From VAZQ01 sp035293945 (lineage in GTDB: Bacteria; Pseudomonadota; Alphaproteobacteria; Rhizobiales; Xanthobacteraceae), in NCBI GenBank assembly GCA_035293945.1, contig DATGLV010000019.1, forward strand, positions 1 through 64,000: 64,000 nucleotides of DNA. Direction: 5' to 3'. A program made the translations under genes and the position numbers. The notes under the pieces were generated by a model, which saw only the letters and a program-made list of their open reading frames with translations, searched no databases and had not been told where the DNA came from. Shown piece after piece: positions 9,722 to 18,665 of this stretch; positions within the stretch are counted from its first letter, which is position 1, and every line of letters starts with the position of its first letter.

Positions 9722-11521
9722 TTACAGCGAGAACACGTACAGCATTGAAGCCGTGGAGGTATCCTTCAGCTCCGGCGCGTTGGGCATGATCGCGTTGGGC
9801 TGCTTGGAGCCGACCAGCACGGCGATGAACTGCTTGCCGCCGACCGAGTAGGTCACGGCCGGCGCGTTGATGCCGGTGCCGGCGTTGAAGCTCCAGACCT
9901 CCTGCAGGGTCCTGGCGTCGTAGGCTGCGAAAGTCCCATCCGGCTCGCCGATGAAGACGAGATTGCCGGCGGTCGCAAGCGCTCCGCTCAGGTTGGGATA
10001 GTCGAGCTGTGCCCGCGCCTTGATCTCGCCGGTCACCGGATCGACCGCCTTGAGGCTTCCATAAAGGCGGTTCGGATTCTTATTGCCGCCGCCCGCGAAG
10101 CGTTCACGCGGCTTCACCGGACCGCCTTGGTCGCTGCGGTCCTTTTGCTCGATGGTGAACAGCGTGTTGCAGCCTTCGTAAGATGGAATGTAGAGAAGAT
10201 TGAGCGAGGGATTGTAGGCGGTCGGCTCCCAGTTCTTGCCGCCATATTGCGCCGGGCAGAGCCTTTCACCAGTCGGATGCGCGCGCGTCGGGTGGGTGCC
10301 CGGCGTGTATTCCTGCAAGTCCTTGCTCGGATCATAGTTGAGCGGCCGGCCGGTCTTGGGGTCGAGGCCCGGCGTCCAGTTCAGCGCGTCGACATATTGC
10401 TTGCCGGCCACGAACGCGCCGTTGACGCGATCGAGCACGTAATAGAAGCCGTTGCGCGCCGCGTGCACCACGAGCTTGCGATCCTCGCCGTTGACCTTGG
10501 CGTTGATGATCGGATGCTCGGAGATCTCGTCAAAGTCATACGGATCATTCGGCGTATACTGGAATCCCCACTTGATCTTGCCGTCCGCGGGATTGACCGC
10601 GAGCACGCTCGCCGCCCATTTATTGTCGCCCGGACGGTACTCGGCGTCATAATCCGGCCCTGCGTTGCCGGTGCCCTGATAGATGGTGTCGGTGTCGGGA
10701 TCATAGGTCGCGGTTTCCCACAGCGAGCCGCCGCCATGCTGCCAGTGGTTCTTGCCGTCCTTCCAGGTCTCGTTGCCGGGCTCGCCGGCGCCCGGGATGG
10801 TGTAGGTGCGCCAGGCCTGCTGGCCGGTATTGAGATCGGTGGCGTCGATGTAGCCGCGGATGCCGAATTCGCCGCCGGCCGGCCCGACGATCGCGAGGTC
10901 GCGCACGACGAGCGGCGCCATGGTTATGGTCTCGCCCAAGGCTGGATCGGCTATTCTGCGCTCCCAAACTTTCTCGCCGGTCGCTTTGTTGATGGCGAAC
11001 ATCCTTCCGTCGAGCGAGATCGAGATCACCTTGTCGCGCCACAGCGCCACGCCGCGATTGTTGACGCCGCAGCAGGCGACGTCGCCGGCCCAGGCCTTGT
11101 CGGTTCCGGGATCGAACTTCCAGCGAAAGGTCCCCTTCTTTCCGTTCGAGACGTCGATGGCATAGACCGTGCCCCAGCCGTCCGGCACATACATGATGCC
11201 GTCCTCGACGATCGGGGTGGCCTCGAGATCGCCGAACTTGTAGCGCGTGCCTGCACCCTCGAAACCGCCCAGCGCAACCGTGAAAGCGACCTTGAGGTTC
11301 TTCACCGTCGCGGTGTTGATCTCGTTCAAGCTCGAGAAGCGATGGCCCTGATAATCGCCGTGGTGCAGCAGCCAGTTCTGCGGCTCCTTGGCGGCATTGA
11401 GCGCGCGCTCGAAGGTCATGTCGCCGGCGCGTGCCGGCGTGAGCGCCGAGGTGATGAGGAGCGAGCCGATCAAGGCTCCGGCGACCGCGCATATTCTGTT
11501 GCTTCTTGCATGATCTTGCAT
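9722..11521 (-). CDS. PQQ-dependent alcohol dehydrogenase, lanthanide type
   Basis: The 599-residue quinoprotein carries a signal peptide (cleavage near ARA-GD, residue 33) and acts in the periplasm. The start at 11,521 follows GGGAGG. A beta-propeller with the adjacent-cysteine disulfide (Cys150-Cys151, in ACCGVNNRG) and quinoprotein repeats such as NWLLHHGDYQGHRFS place it with methanol and ethanol dehydrogenases. The active-site segment reads PNDPYDFDE. Asp329 matches the catalytic Asp, and Asp331, two residues on, matches the extra Asp that XoxF- and ExaF-type enzymes use to bind a lanthanide. The substrate is probably a short alcohol. No dedicated cytochrome or XoxJ gene is adjacent. Confidence 0.87.
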   Translation of the reverse strand: MQDHARSNRICAVAGALIGSLLITSALTPARAGDMTFERALNAAKEPQNWLLHHGDYQGHRFSSLNEINTATVKNLKVAFTVALGGFEGAGTRYKFGDLEATPIVEDGIMYVPDGWGTVYAIDVSNGKKGTFRWKFDPGTDKAWAGDVACCGVNNRGVALWRDKVISISLDGRMFAINKATGEKVWERRIADPALGETITMAPLVVRDLAIVGPAGGEFGIRGYIDATDLNTGQQAWRTYTIPGAGEPGNETWKDGKNHWQHGGGSLWETATYDPDTDTIYQGTGNAGPDYDAEYRPGDNKWAASVLAVNPADGKIKWGFQYTPNDPYDFDEISEHPIINAKVNGEDRKLVVHAARNGFYYVLDRVNGAFVAGKQYVDALNWTPGLDPKTGRPLNYDPSKDLQEYTPGTHPTRAHPTGERLCPAQYGGKNWEPTAYNPSLNLLYIPSYEGCNTLFTIEQKDRSDQGGPVKPRERFAGGGNKNPNRLYGSLKAVDPVTGEIKARAQLDYPNLSGALATAGNLVFIGEPDGTFAAYDARTLQEVWSFNAGTGINAPAVTYSVGGKQFIAVLVGSKQPNAIMPNAPELKDTSTASMLYVFSL

Positions 11522-11658
11522 CGAATCCTCCCTCGCGGGCCTTGGGGAAATGGCCGGCGTTACGGCAAAGCGTAGTCCGCGCCGCGATCCATGGTCAAGG
11601 AACGTGAGCCTGCGCCAGGCGTTGCGATAGCGTGTACGGCTCTCATGCTGGAGATTGC

Positions 11659-11859
11659 ATGTCCGACCCGCGACGGCGCGAATATGAGCACAGCTCGTCA
11701 TTCTGGGGCTTGGGGCTGATCTTCGCGGTGGTGATGATCGGGTTGATCGCCTACGCGTATTACGGCGCGCACAGGATTCCGGGCGCGGATTCGACTGAGG
11801 GACGAACACCCACGGAATCCTCGCAGCCGAACACGCAATCTCCGCAGCCCCCGAAATAG
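11659..11859 (+). CDS. Small single-pass membrane protein
   Basis: A 66-residue protein starting at 11,659 behind GGAGA. A basic and acidic N-terminus (MSDPRRREYEH) is followed by one hydrophobic helix (about residues 15-36) and a Pro/Gln/Ser-rich tail. The layout suggests an inner-membrane protein with a short flexible periplasmic end. It lies between two divergent or convergent genes with no obvious operon partner. I recognise no family. Confidence 0.5.
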   Translation: MSDPRRREYEHSSSFWGLGLIFAVVMIGLIAYAYYGAHRIPGADSTEGRTPTESSQPNTQSPQPPK

Positions 11860-11896
11860 CGACCGAGCGTGATTGTGCCAAAAATGATGGCCTGAA

Positions 11897-12427
11897 CTAG
11901 AACGGGGACTTCGGCCCGCCGCTTATTCTTGCGCGAGGCGGTGCATCGCGCCCAAATCCCGGGTAGTTGGAGGCGGTACTGCGGTAGGGATTGTCCCGGT
12001 ACGGATTGTCCCATTGGCGGGCATAGCCAAAGCTGTTCCAGGATTGAGAAGACCTGAAGTTATCCCAGCGTTGAAGACCGCGCGGATCAGCGTTTTGGGA
12101 TGTACGCGTGCTTTTATGGCTGGGCGCTGCGGCTTCCTTTGCGGGCGCATGCGGGGCGGGTGCTTGCGGCAAAACCGACGCAGATTCGCTTGCCGCTTCA
12201 CCCACTGGCTCCGCCGCGACCTCGGGAGCATCGCTCACACGCGGAAGCGGGACAAGCCGAGTGGCCTCCGGTGAGTGGTAAGCCTCCACTCCCGGGTTTG
12301 GATAGACGGTCGGCTTCGACAAATCGAACAGGGCGTAATAGGACCCGCCTAGCAAGATCGCGATGATGCCCACAAGGCAAAGTGCGGGGCCAAGCTCTTC
12401 ACTCAGGCGAGGTCCCGACTTCATCAC
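11897..12427 (-). CDS. Proline-rich membrane-anchored protein, unknown
   Basis: The 176-residue protein has one N-terminal transmembrane helix (about residues 13-35), then a Pro/Ala-rich linker and a C-terminal part rich in Trp, Asn, Tyr and Arg, with a DNPYRDNPYR repeat. This suggests a periplasmic or wall-spanning tail. It converges with the small membrane protein at 11,659-11,859, ending 37 bp from it. I do not recognise the family. Low-complexity composition limits prediction, but codon structure and the transmembrane start support a real gene. Confidence 0.55.
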   Translation of the reverse strand: MMKSGPRLSEELGPALCLVGIIAILLGGSYYALFDLSKPTVYPNPGVEAYHSPEATRLVPLPRVSDAPEVAAEPVGEAASESASVLPQAPAPHAPAKEAAAPSHKSTRTSQNADPRGLQRWDNFRSSQSWNSFGYARQWDNPYRDNPYRSTASNYPGFGRDAPPRARISGGPKSPF

Positions 12428-13112
12428 TGTGCGGATGTCCCTGGTACTCTGCGAAACAATTAGTAACGCGGCTCGCGGGGTGAAGTTCCAGCAATGGATA
12501 TAATTGTCGCACCGCGTTCAAGCGGGACGGCGCCCGGCGCCTTTGTGAGAGGGATTCAAGATGGCGATCAGTTGAGATGAAATTCCAGGTGAAGGGTCCC
12601 ATGGGTTTATCCGGAGCGCGCACATGAAGGGGATCGACAAGATGACCTTGGTGCACCATTTGATCGCCCGCGGCTTTCTCAGAATATTGGATTGATCTTG
12701 GATTGCCTCTGATTGTCTTTAGATCGCATTTTCCGAGTTTCCTGCGTGCTTCCGCTGATGACCTGCATCCTACAAACAAACAGGGACGCGCAAGGCACTC
12801 AACCGTAAAGGCTCGCGGCCGGCGCTAAAGGCCGTCGATCCGCAATACTCAGGGCAAATCGAAAAGCAATTTGTGCGTTGCAAGCGCGACATGCCATTCG
12901 AATCGCGGAAGCGGGCGCGGAAACCAAGCACCCGTGAGCGCGTTGCACAGAGACCTGATCGGCAGCTGTCAGGCGTCCCGGGTGACGCACCGCGAAGGTC
13001 GAAACTGCGAAGAAGAAGCGCCGGGCGAAGAAGCTGCAACGACGGTGCGAAGGAACTGCAAGGGAGAAGCGATGCCGGAAGAGGAATAAGCCCAGACAGG
13101 AGGAGGACAACA
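12428..13112. other. 685-bp gap, no convincing gene
   Basis: Open frames exist on both strands here, but none combines a ribosome site, a plausible protein composition and a recognisable domain. The part near 13,010-13,090 encodes Lys/Arg-rich sequence in one frame and Glu-rich sequence in another, which points to a purine-rich DNA tract rather than a gene. The last 20 bases hold a very strong AGGAGG for the gene at 13,113. Confidence 0.45.
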
Positions 13113-13406
13113 ATGGTGCGAAATATCGTCACGGCACTGGCTGCAGCTGCCGTGCTTAGCGCAGGGTCATCGGTGGCCGCATTTGCTGCCGACCCTCATG
13201 ATCACACCGGCCATTTCGGCGGCACAGGCCCGGATCAATGGTTGGCCCAGAGGGGCGGACCTATCTACAGCTACGGCTTCGATACCGGTGTGGCTGCGGG
13301 GCCCTACGCGTACGACTATGGCTATGATTATGGCGGCTGTTACCAGATGCGCAGCGTCTGGACCCCGTTCGGCTGGCGGATGGAACGGGTCGACATTTGT
13401 AACTGA
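13113..13406 (+). CDS. Small secreted Gly/Tyr-rich protein
   Basis: A 97-residue protein with a strong ribosome site (AGGAGG, 7 bp upstream). A signal peptide ends near AAFAAD (residue 26). The mature part is small and rich in Gly, Tyr and Asp, with a YAYDYGYDYGGC stretch and two Cys, which may form a disulfide. The C-terminus reads WRMERVDICN. It is likely periplasmic or surface-exposed. I recognise no function. It precedes the DUF1236 protein by 111 bp on the same strand and may share regulation with it. Confidence 0.65.
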   Translation: MVRNIVTALAAAAVLSAGSSVAAFAADPHDHTGHFGGTGPDQWLAQRGGPIYSYGFDTGVAAGPYAYDYGYDYGGCYQMRSVWTPFGWRMERVDICN

Positions 13407-13517
13407 GCCGCGCAACCGGAATTCTGAGCTTTAGCCGAACGTGCGTCCTCCGGGCTCCTGGTCATCCCGGCGGGCAACGCGTTTGCTTCCAAACCGTCAT
13501 CTTTCGGAGGATTCAAA

Positions 13518-15047
13518 ATGAAGAAAATGTTGTTGGTTACCGTCGCGGCTATTCCCTTGCTGGCTGTCGGCACGCTGCCGAGCACCGCACAGGACACGAA
13601 CAGACAAAGAGGTCAGGCTGGCGCGAGCCAGTCGCAAGGGCAGGCCGGCGCCCAGGAGAGGCGCAGCCCGGCGCAGGGGATGCAACAGGGCGGTCAGCAG
13701 GGCCGCACCAGCGGTCAGGCCGGCGGCGGCAGCAACAGGATGAGTCAAGGTGCGCAGCAGGGGCGGACCGAGGGACGCGCCGGTGCAGGCACGGATCAGA
13801 CCAGGGGGCAAGGCAGCAGGCAGTCGCAGGATCAGGCCAGGTCGAGGCAGGATCAGCAAAGGACGACCGGCGAGGCGATCAGGCAGGGCGAGAATGCGGG
13901 GACCAGGAACCAGCCGAATGCGGAGCAGAACAGGACCAGGGGGGCGCAAAACCAGAATCAGCAGCGGCAAAATCAGCGGCAAAGCCGCGGTGCGCAGAAC
14001 CAGCCGCAAAACCAGAGACAGCCGGCGCAGACGACCGGCCAGTCCCATCGGCCGGAGAACGAGCGGACGCAGAACCAACGCACCCAGCAGAATGAGCAGA
14101 CTCAGCGCACTCAACAGAATCAGCGCACCGAGCAGAATCAGCCGAACCAGCGCGGATCGCAGAATGCGCAGGGTGAGAATCGCGGCGCCAATCAGGCGCG
14201 CGGCCGCGTGACGCTCAATGATGAGCAGCGCTCACGGATCCAGAGAGACGTTCTGTCAGGCCGCGATGTCCCACGCGTCGATCGGGTCGATTTCTCGCTC
14301 GATACCGGAACGGTGGTGCCGGAACGGGTCAGGGTGAGAGAGGTGCCGTCAGTCCTCGTCGATATCTATCCGGAATGGCGCGACGATGAGTACTTCGTGG
14401 CGAATGACGAGATCGTCGTTCTTGACCGCAGCCGCCACATCGTCGCAATGGTGCCGGTCGGCTCTTCGTCGGCATCGGTCGAGACGCGGAGCTCCACAGT
14501 TGGTTTGGCCGGCAATGCGGATATCCGCGAGGTCCAACAGGTTCTTATCGACAAGGGCTTCTATCATGGCCGCATCGACGGCGTGATGGGGCGCGAGACC
14601 ATGGACGCTCTGATGCAATTCCAGCGTCGCGAAGGCCTCGAGGCGACCGGCCGCATCGATGAACGAACGACGGCCGCACTGGGAATCTCCGGTCAGGGAC
14701 GTGGAGCCACAGATGGGCGCGGCGACCAGGGACAGGGACGTGGAGCCACTGAGGGACGCGGCGATCAGGGACAAGGACGCTTTGAGCAGCGGCAGGGGAA
14801 GCCCGAACCGAACAGGGCCGGGCAGACGTCCGGACAAGGCCGCAACCGCGATCTGAACGGGCGCCAGGAGAACCAAAGCCGAACGGGCGCACAGGACCGG
14901 AGGAACCAGCCTGGGCAGGGTGAGCCCCCGTCAACCTCGGGTCAGGGCGGCACCCAGGGCCGGGGTCAATCGGCACGCCCGCAGAATCAGACTGCTCCGA
15001 ACGGGAGCGGCGGCAATGAACAGCGGCGCAGGCCGGGAGAGCGGTGA
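13518..15047 (+). CDS. Secreted DUF1236 and peptidoglycan-binding protein
   Basis: The 509-residue protein has a signal peptide (cleavage near STAQ, residue 25). About 200 residues of Gln/Arg/Gly/Asn-rich low complexity follow. Then comes a DUF1236 domain (VDFSLDTGTVVPERV, PSVLVDIYPEW; about residues 230-320) and a PG_binding_1 domain (about 335-390, with VQQVLIDKGFYHGRIDGVMG). The C-terminal tail is again Gly/Gln/Arg-rich and includes a tandem 13-residue repeat. DUF1236 proteins are typical of Bradyrhizobiaceae and relatives. The domain set suggests a periplasmic or wall-attached structural protein. A ribosome site (GGAGG) lies upstream of 13,518. The low-complexity portion is much longer than usual for the family. 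Confidence 0.82.
   Translation: MKKMLLVTVAAIPLLAVGTLPSTAQDTNRQRGQAGASQSQGQAGAQERRSPAQGMQQGGQQGRTSGQAGGGSNRMSQGAQQGRTEGRAGAGTDQTRGQGSRQSQDQARSRQDQQRTTGEAIRQGENAGTRNQPNAEQNRTRGAQNQNQQRQNQRQSRGAQNQPQNQRQPAQTTGQSHRPENERTQNQRTQQNEQTQRTQQNQRTEQNQPNQRGSQNAQGENRGANQARGRVTLNDEQRSRIQRDVLSGRDVPRVDRVDFSLDTGTVVPERVRVREVPSVLVDIYPEWRDDEYFVANDEIVVLDRSRHIVAMVPVGSSSASVETRSSTVGLAGNADIREVQQVLIDKGFYHGRIDGVMGRETMDALMQFQRREGLEATGRIDERTTAALGISGQGRGATDGRGDQGQGRGATEGRGDQGQGRFEQRQGKPEPNRAGQTSGQGRNRDLNGRQENQSRTGAQDRRNQPGQGEPPSTSGQGGTQGRGQSARPQNQTAPNGSGGNEQRRRPGER
14691..14780 (+). repeat. Tandem 39-bp coding repeat
   Basis: Two full 39-bp units (14,691-14,729 and 14,730-14,768) encode GQGRGATDGRGDQ and GQGRGATEGRGDQ, and a third partial unit encodes GQGR. 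The copies differ at a few bases only, so the duplication is recent. It lies in the disordered tail of the DUF1236 protein. Confidence 0.8.
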
Positions 15048-15133
15048 AGCAGCGAAGGACGTAAGACGTGAGCTACACTTGGTCTGCTGTTGCATGGAGG
15101 GCCCGGCGCGAGGCTGCTGGGCCCTCAGCCGCG

Positions 15134-15772
15134 TTAGAAGCGTTTCTTGGCTAGGTGACTATCAACCACACGAGCATGATCGAGTCGCAGAATGTCGTCG
15201 ATTGTCCGCCTTTGGGCCTCTGTCAGAATTTTAGATTCGCCAGGTCTGCCAAGGCTGGCAGAGACGTGCGAGCCGTGAATATGGGTTTCATGGTCCCACT
15301 CGTGGAACGGCCGATCGGCACAAACCTGTCGCACTCGCTCGATGTTGAACTCTTCCTTAAATCTTGATCGCACCGCCTCGGGAACAGGGATCTTGAGATA
15401 GCGCGCAATCTGATCGAGCAACCCATCGAGATTGGCGTAGAAGTCCTCATATTTGAGAACAAGAGCCCACCAGGGCACCTTATGCCGACTGCGAAACCCG
15501 GACTGGAATAGCTCCGCCGCCTCTCTCTCGACCGTTTCGTCTGTGATCGCGTGCCCCCATCGACGGATCGCGCTCACGACTGAGTCATAGGGGTCTCGCA
15601 CGGTCACAACATGTGGACGTGCCCAATAGCGGTACATGGCTTCGTGCGTTTTCATTATCTGGCGGTCGGGCGCCAGCATTCGCGTAGCGTTGAAAGCAAG
15701 GGTGCTCCCGCTACGCATAGGGCCGAAGCAAATAATGACGCGCTTGCGTCGGTTTTGCGTGTGACGGCCCAT
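15134..15772 (-). CDS. Sulfotransferase-like protein
   Basis: A 212-residue single-domain protein. The N-terminal P-loop-like motif FGPMRSGST (residues 16-24) matches the 5'-phosphosulfate binding loop of PAPS-dependent sulfotransferases, and TVRDPYDSVVSAI matches the 3'-phosphate loop. There is no signal peptide, so it is cytoplasmic. The acceptor is unknown; carbohydrate or lipid sulfation is typical. Codon use is less GC-biased than in neighbouring genes and the upstream gap is AT-rich, which suggests recent transfer. It stands alone, converging on the DUF1236 gene with an 86-bp gap. Confidence 0.75.
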   Translation of the reverse strand: MGRHTQNRRKRVIICFGPMRSGSTLAFNATRMLAPDRQIMKTHEAMYRYWARPHVVTVRDPYDSVVSAIRRWGHAITDETVEREAAELFQSGFRSRHKVPWWALVLKYEDFYANLDGLLDQIARYLKIPVPEAVRSRFKEEFNIERVRQVCADRPFHEWDHETHIHGSHVSASLGRPGESKILTEAQRRTIDDILRLDHARVVDSHLAKKRF

Positions 15773-16110
15773 TTGTTCAGCTCAGCCCGAGGCGGCTGAA
15801 CTCGCGGAGGAGCTTATTTTGAACTCGCGTGCGTGAGTTCCCGTTCACGCTGGCGAATGCTGCTCGAACGGATAAACCAGTGAACGGGAGCCGTGACAAA
15901 TTAATTTATTTATACGCAACTTTAGGTTGCGTAGTACTTTCGTACCGTTGTTGTTGTTCGGAGCGGATCTCGCCGGGCTTGCGCTTTTCTGATCGGACCT
16001 GCGATCTTCAAATCGCGCCATTCAGCTCTCTCTCTTCAAGCTGCCAAGTGAGATCGTACGGATGGGGAACGCAGTTGACGGCTTGATCCTTCGGTGCACA
16101 TGACCGGCCG
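15773..16110. other. AT-rich gap with nested hairpins
   Basis: This gap separates the divergent sulfotransferase and MBL-hydrolase genes. It holds three inverted repeats: CCCGTTCAC at 15,840-15,848 with GTGAACGGG at 15,880-15,888; TACGCAAC at 15,913-15,920 with GTTGCGTA at 15,926-15,933; and GTAC at 15,934-15,937 with GTAC at 15,942-15,945. The stretch 15,895-15,960 is AT-rich against the background. They may be operators, a terminator pair or the scar of a mobile element. I see no gene. Confidence 0.55.
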
Positions 16111-17022
16111 ATGAGCGAAGACATTCCCTTTGACAAGAGCTTCGAGCTTGCGCCCGGCAAGGTCGAGGAGGTCATGCCCGGTGTGCGGCGGCTGCTCGCC
16201 AACAATCCAGGACCGTTCACCTTCAAGGGAACAGTCAGCTACATCGTGGGCAGCGGCAAGGTCGCGATCATCGATCCCGGCCCACTCGACGAGATGCACA
16301 TCGCTGCGCTGCTCGAGGCGGTGCGCGGCGAGACCGTCACGCACATATTCGTTACGCATACGCATCGCGACCATTCGCCCGCCGCCGCGCGCATCAAGGC
16401 TGCAACGGGTGCGGTGACCTGCGCGGAGGGACCACATCGTGCCGCGCGCCCGCTCAATGTCGGCGAAGCGCCACGGCTCGAAGCCTCCGCGGATCGCGAC
16501 TTCATGCCCGACCATGTACTGGCCGATGGTGAAACCGTCTCCGGGGCAAACTGGAGCCTCGAGGCCGTCGCCACACCCGGCCATACCGCCAACCACATGG
16601 CCTACGCGCTGGCCGGGACGAGCGTGCTGTTCTCCGGCGATCACGTGATGGCCTGGTCGACACCGGTCGTCGCGCCGCCGGATGGCTCCATGAGCGACTA
16701 CATGGCTTCGCTTGAGAAGCTCACCCGCCGCAGCGAGACGCTCTACCTCCCCGGCCATGGCGGCGCGGTGCGCGATGCCTCCCGCTTCGTTGCAAGCTAT
16801 ATCGCGCATCGCAAGGCGCGCGAGGCTTCGATCCTCAAGCAGCTAGGGAACGGCGAAGCCGACATTCCGACGCTGGTGCGCGCGATTTATGCCGGGCTTG
16901 ATCCCCGCCTCACCAAAGCGGCCGGACTGTCGGTGCTGGCGCATCTCGAGGATCTCGCTGCTCGCGGCCGGGTCGCGACCGACGGCGCGCCCGCGGTCGA
17001 CGGGCGCTTCCGCCTCGCGTGA
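16111..17022 (+). CDS. MBL-fold hydrolase, LACTB2-like
   Basis: The 303-residue protein has the metallo-beta-lactamase metal motif THTHRDHSP (residues about 88-96), a downstream TPGHTANHM and the later FSGDHVM and LPGHGG signatures, so both zinc sites appear intact. The last 70 residues form a winged-helix-like extension (LGNGEADIPTLVRAIYAGL), as in the LACTB2/BLACT group of hydrolases, some of which cleave RNA. It is cytoplasmic and probably a hydrolase of a phosphoester or thioester; the substrate is not visible. It ends 10 bp before the 3' end of the converging Bug receptor gene. Confidence 0.87.
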   Translation: MSEDIPFDKSFELAPGKVEEVMPGVRRLLANNPGPFTFKGTVSYIVGSGKVAIIDPGPLDEMHIAALLEAVRGETVTHIFVTHTHRDHSPAAARIKAATGAVTCAEGPHRAARPLNVGEAPRLEASADRDFMPDHVLADGETVSGANWSLEAVATPGHTANHMAYALAGTSVLFSGDHVMAWSTPVVAPPDGSMSDYMASLEKLTRRSETLYLPGHGGAVRDASRFVASYIAHRKAREASILKQLGNGEADIPTLVRAIYAGLDPRLTKAAGLSVLAHLEDLAARGRVATDGAPAVDGRFRLA

Positions 17023-17032
17023 AGGCTGGCCG

Positions 17033-18073
17033 CTACTTCGAGGCCAGAATGCTCTTGTAGCGTTCGATCAGCGCCGCGGGCGTGGCAGCGAGCCGCCGCA
17101 GCAGCGCTTGGATTTCATCGCCGGAGAGCGGGCTGACATCGATCTGCAACGCACGTGCGTCTGCAAGGTAGGCGGGATCGCGTTGCGTCGCCATGAACGC
17201 GTCTTTCAGGATCGCGGCGCGTTCCAGCGGCAGATCGGGCGGGGCCGCGAATGGGCGCGCCATGGTGAGGGGCAGCTCGGCAAGATCGATCAGGGATTGT
17301 TGCTCGGCGGTGTGGGCGAGCTCGTGGGCGGTCGGCACATCCGGCAGGCCGGCCCAGCGGCTCGCATGTCCGAACTGGACGAGAAAGCGCAGCTTGCCGG
17401 CATTGAGCCAATCCGCCATGGAGTTGCGCAGCGCCGAGATGCCGACGGCTTGCCCATCCACCTCGCCGCGTTGCATTGCAAGACTGATGTCGGGGACGCC
17501 TCCATAGCCGCGGACGAGCTTCAGATTGAGCGAGAGCACTGCGCGCGCGAGCAGCAACAAATCGGTATCGGTGCCGCCCGCCGCGACCCCGCCGAACACG
17601 AGTGGGGGCCCGGCACGCTGCGCGTCGACGATGCTTTTCACCGGTGAATCCGCCCGCACGATCAAACAATAAGCATCGTCGGCAAAGCTCGCTGCGGTGC
17701 CAATCCAGGTGAAGCGCTCGTTGTCGAACTTGGCGGCCGGATTGCCTAGAAGGCGCTCGAGCGGATTGGCGCGCGCCATCGCCCCGATGGTGAGTCCATC
17801 CGGTGGGGCTGTGTAGAGCGCGTCCGCCATTGTGAGGCCGCCGGCGCCCGGCTGATACTTCACCACGAACGCGGGTTGGCCCGGAATGTGCTGGCCCATG
17901 TGGCGGGCAAGCAGCCTGGCATAGAGGTCGTAGCCGCCGCCGGCCGCATTGGCGACGATGAGCGTGATGGTCTTGCCTCTGTAGAAATCGTCGTTGGCGG
18001 AGGCAGCGAATGCCGGTGCGCCGACAAGCGCCAGCAACAGAAGTCGAAAGGCGTGATGCCTTGTCGCTCGCAT
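17033..18073 (-). CDS. Bug-family solute receptor, orphan
   Basis: A 346-residue periplasmic receptor of the tripartite tricarboxylate transporter family. The signal peptide ends near AFAASAND. The mature N-terminus FYRGKTITLIVANAAGGGYD and YQPGAGG match the subgroup that also includes the receptor at 29,083-30,129. No TctA or TctB permease gene is adjacent. The upstream gene on the same strand, a DUF2237 protein, is 117 bp away and probably unrelated. The ligand is unknown. Confidence 0.88.
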   Translation of the reverse strand: MRATRHHAFRLLLLALVGAPAFAASANDDFYRGKTITLIVANAAGGGYDLYARLLARHMGQHIPGQPAFVVKYQPGAGGLTMADALYTAPPDGLTIGAMARANPLERLLGNPAAKFDNERFTWIGTAASFADDAYCLIVRADSPVKSIVDAQRAGPPLVFGGVAAGGTDTDLLLLARAVLSLNLKLVRGYGGVPDISLAMQRGEVDGQAVGISALRNSMADWLNAGKLRFLVQFGHASRWAGLPDVPTAHELAHTAEQQSLIDLAELPLTMARPFAAPPDLPLERAAILKDAFMATQRDPAYLADARALQIDVSPLSGDEIQALLRRLAATPAALIERYKSILASK

Positions 18074-18190
18074 ACCTGAGCAGCATTGCGCGCGCGGCTT
18101 TATGGTGCAAGCGGGCCGCAGGCCCCTCTCAGGGTGAGGGGGATGGCGCTGTCACGCGCTCAGCTCTGGAATGTTGAACGCCGGGGAAGA

Positions 18191-18601
18191 TCACGACAGA
18201 TCGATCGCATGGCGCTTGAGATCGGCGAGCGCACAGTATTCAAGCGCGCTCTCTTGCGTGGCGCGCAGCACCACGCGCGGGGCCTGGCCGGCCTCGAAGG
18301 CCTCCTGCCAGCGCGGTGCACAAAGACACCAGCGGTCTCCGGGCTTGAGGCCGCGGAAGCCGAATTGCGGCGCCGGGGTGGACAGATCGTTGCCGCGGGA
18401 TTTGGAGAAGGCCAGAAACTCCGCGGTCATGATGACGCAAACGGTGTGGCTGCCGACGTCCTCCCGCCCGGTATTGCAGCAGCCGTCGCGATAGAACCCG
18501 GTCATCGGGGCTATCGAGCAGATCTCGAGCTGGTCTCCGAGCACGTTCTTCTGCGGCTTCGGCCGACCACCGCCCCCACCACCGCTTTCGTCCCTCAGCA
18601 T
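18191..18601 (-). CDS. DUF2237 family protein
   Basis: This 136-residue protein matches the DUF2237 signature closely: NVLGDQLEICS, TGFYRDGCCNTG, HTVCVIMTAEFLAFSK, GNDLSTPAP and GDRWCLCAPRW. Conserved cysteines and acidic residues suggest metal binding or a redox role, but no function is established for the family. A Gly-run near the start (residues 7-12) precedes the domain. It is monocistronic as far as can be seen. Confidence 0.87.
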   Translation of the reverse strand: MLRDESGGGGGGRPKPQKNVLGDQLEICSIAPMTGFYRDGCCNTGREDVGSHTVCVIMTAEFLAFSKSRGNDLSTPAPQFGFRGLKPGDRWCLCAPRWQEAFEAGQAPRVVLRATQESALEYCALADLKRHAIDLS

Positions 18602-18665
18602 TGCCGGCTCCAGGTCATGTCGTTGCTGCTTTCAGCCCCCTTTTAGAGGATTGAGGAGAGGTTGG

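Noticed and set aside
10127..11575. 482-residue plus-strand open frame
   Set aside because: It is antisense to the PQQ dehydrogenase and reflects third-position GC bias of that gene.
12770..13132. Minus-strand open frames upstream of the 13,113 gene
   Set aside because: They have hydrophobic but irregular composition and overlap the ribosome site of the real gene; no domain or ribosome site supports them.
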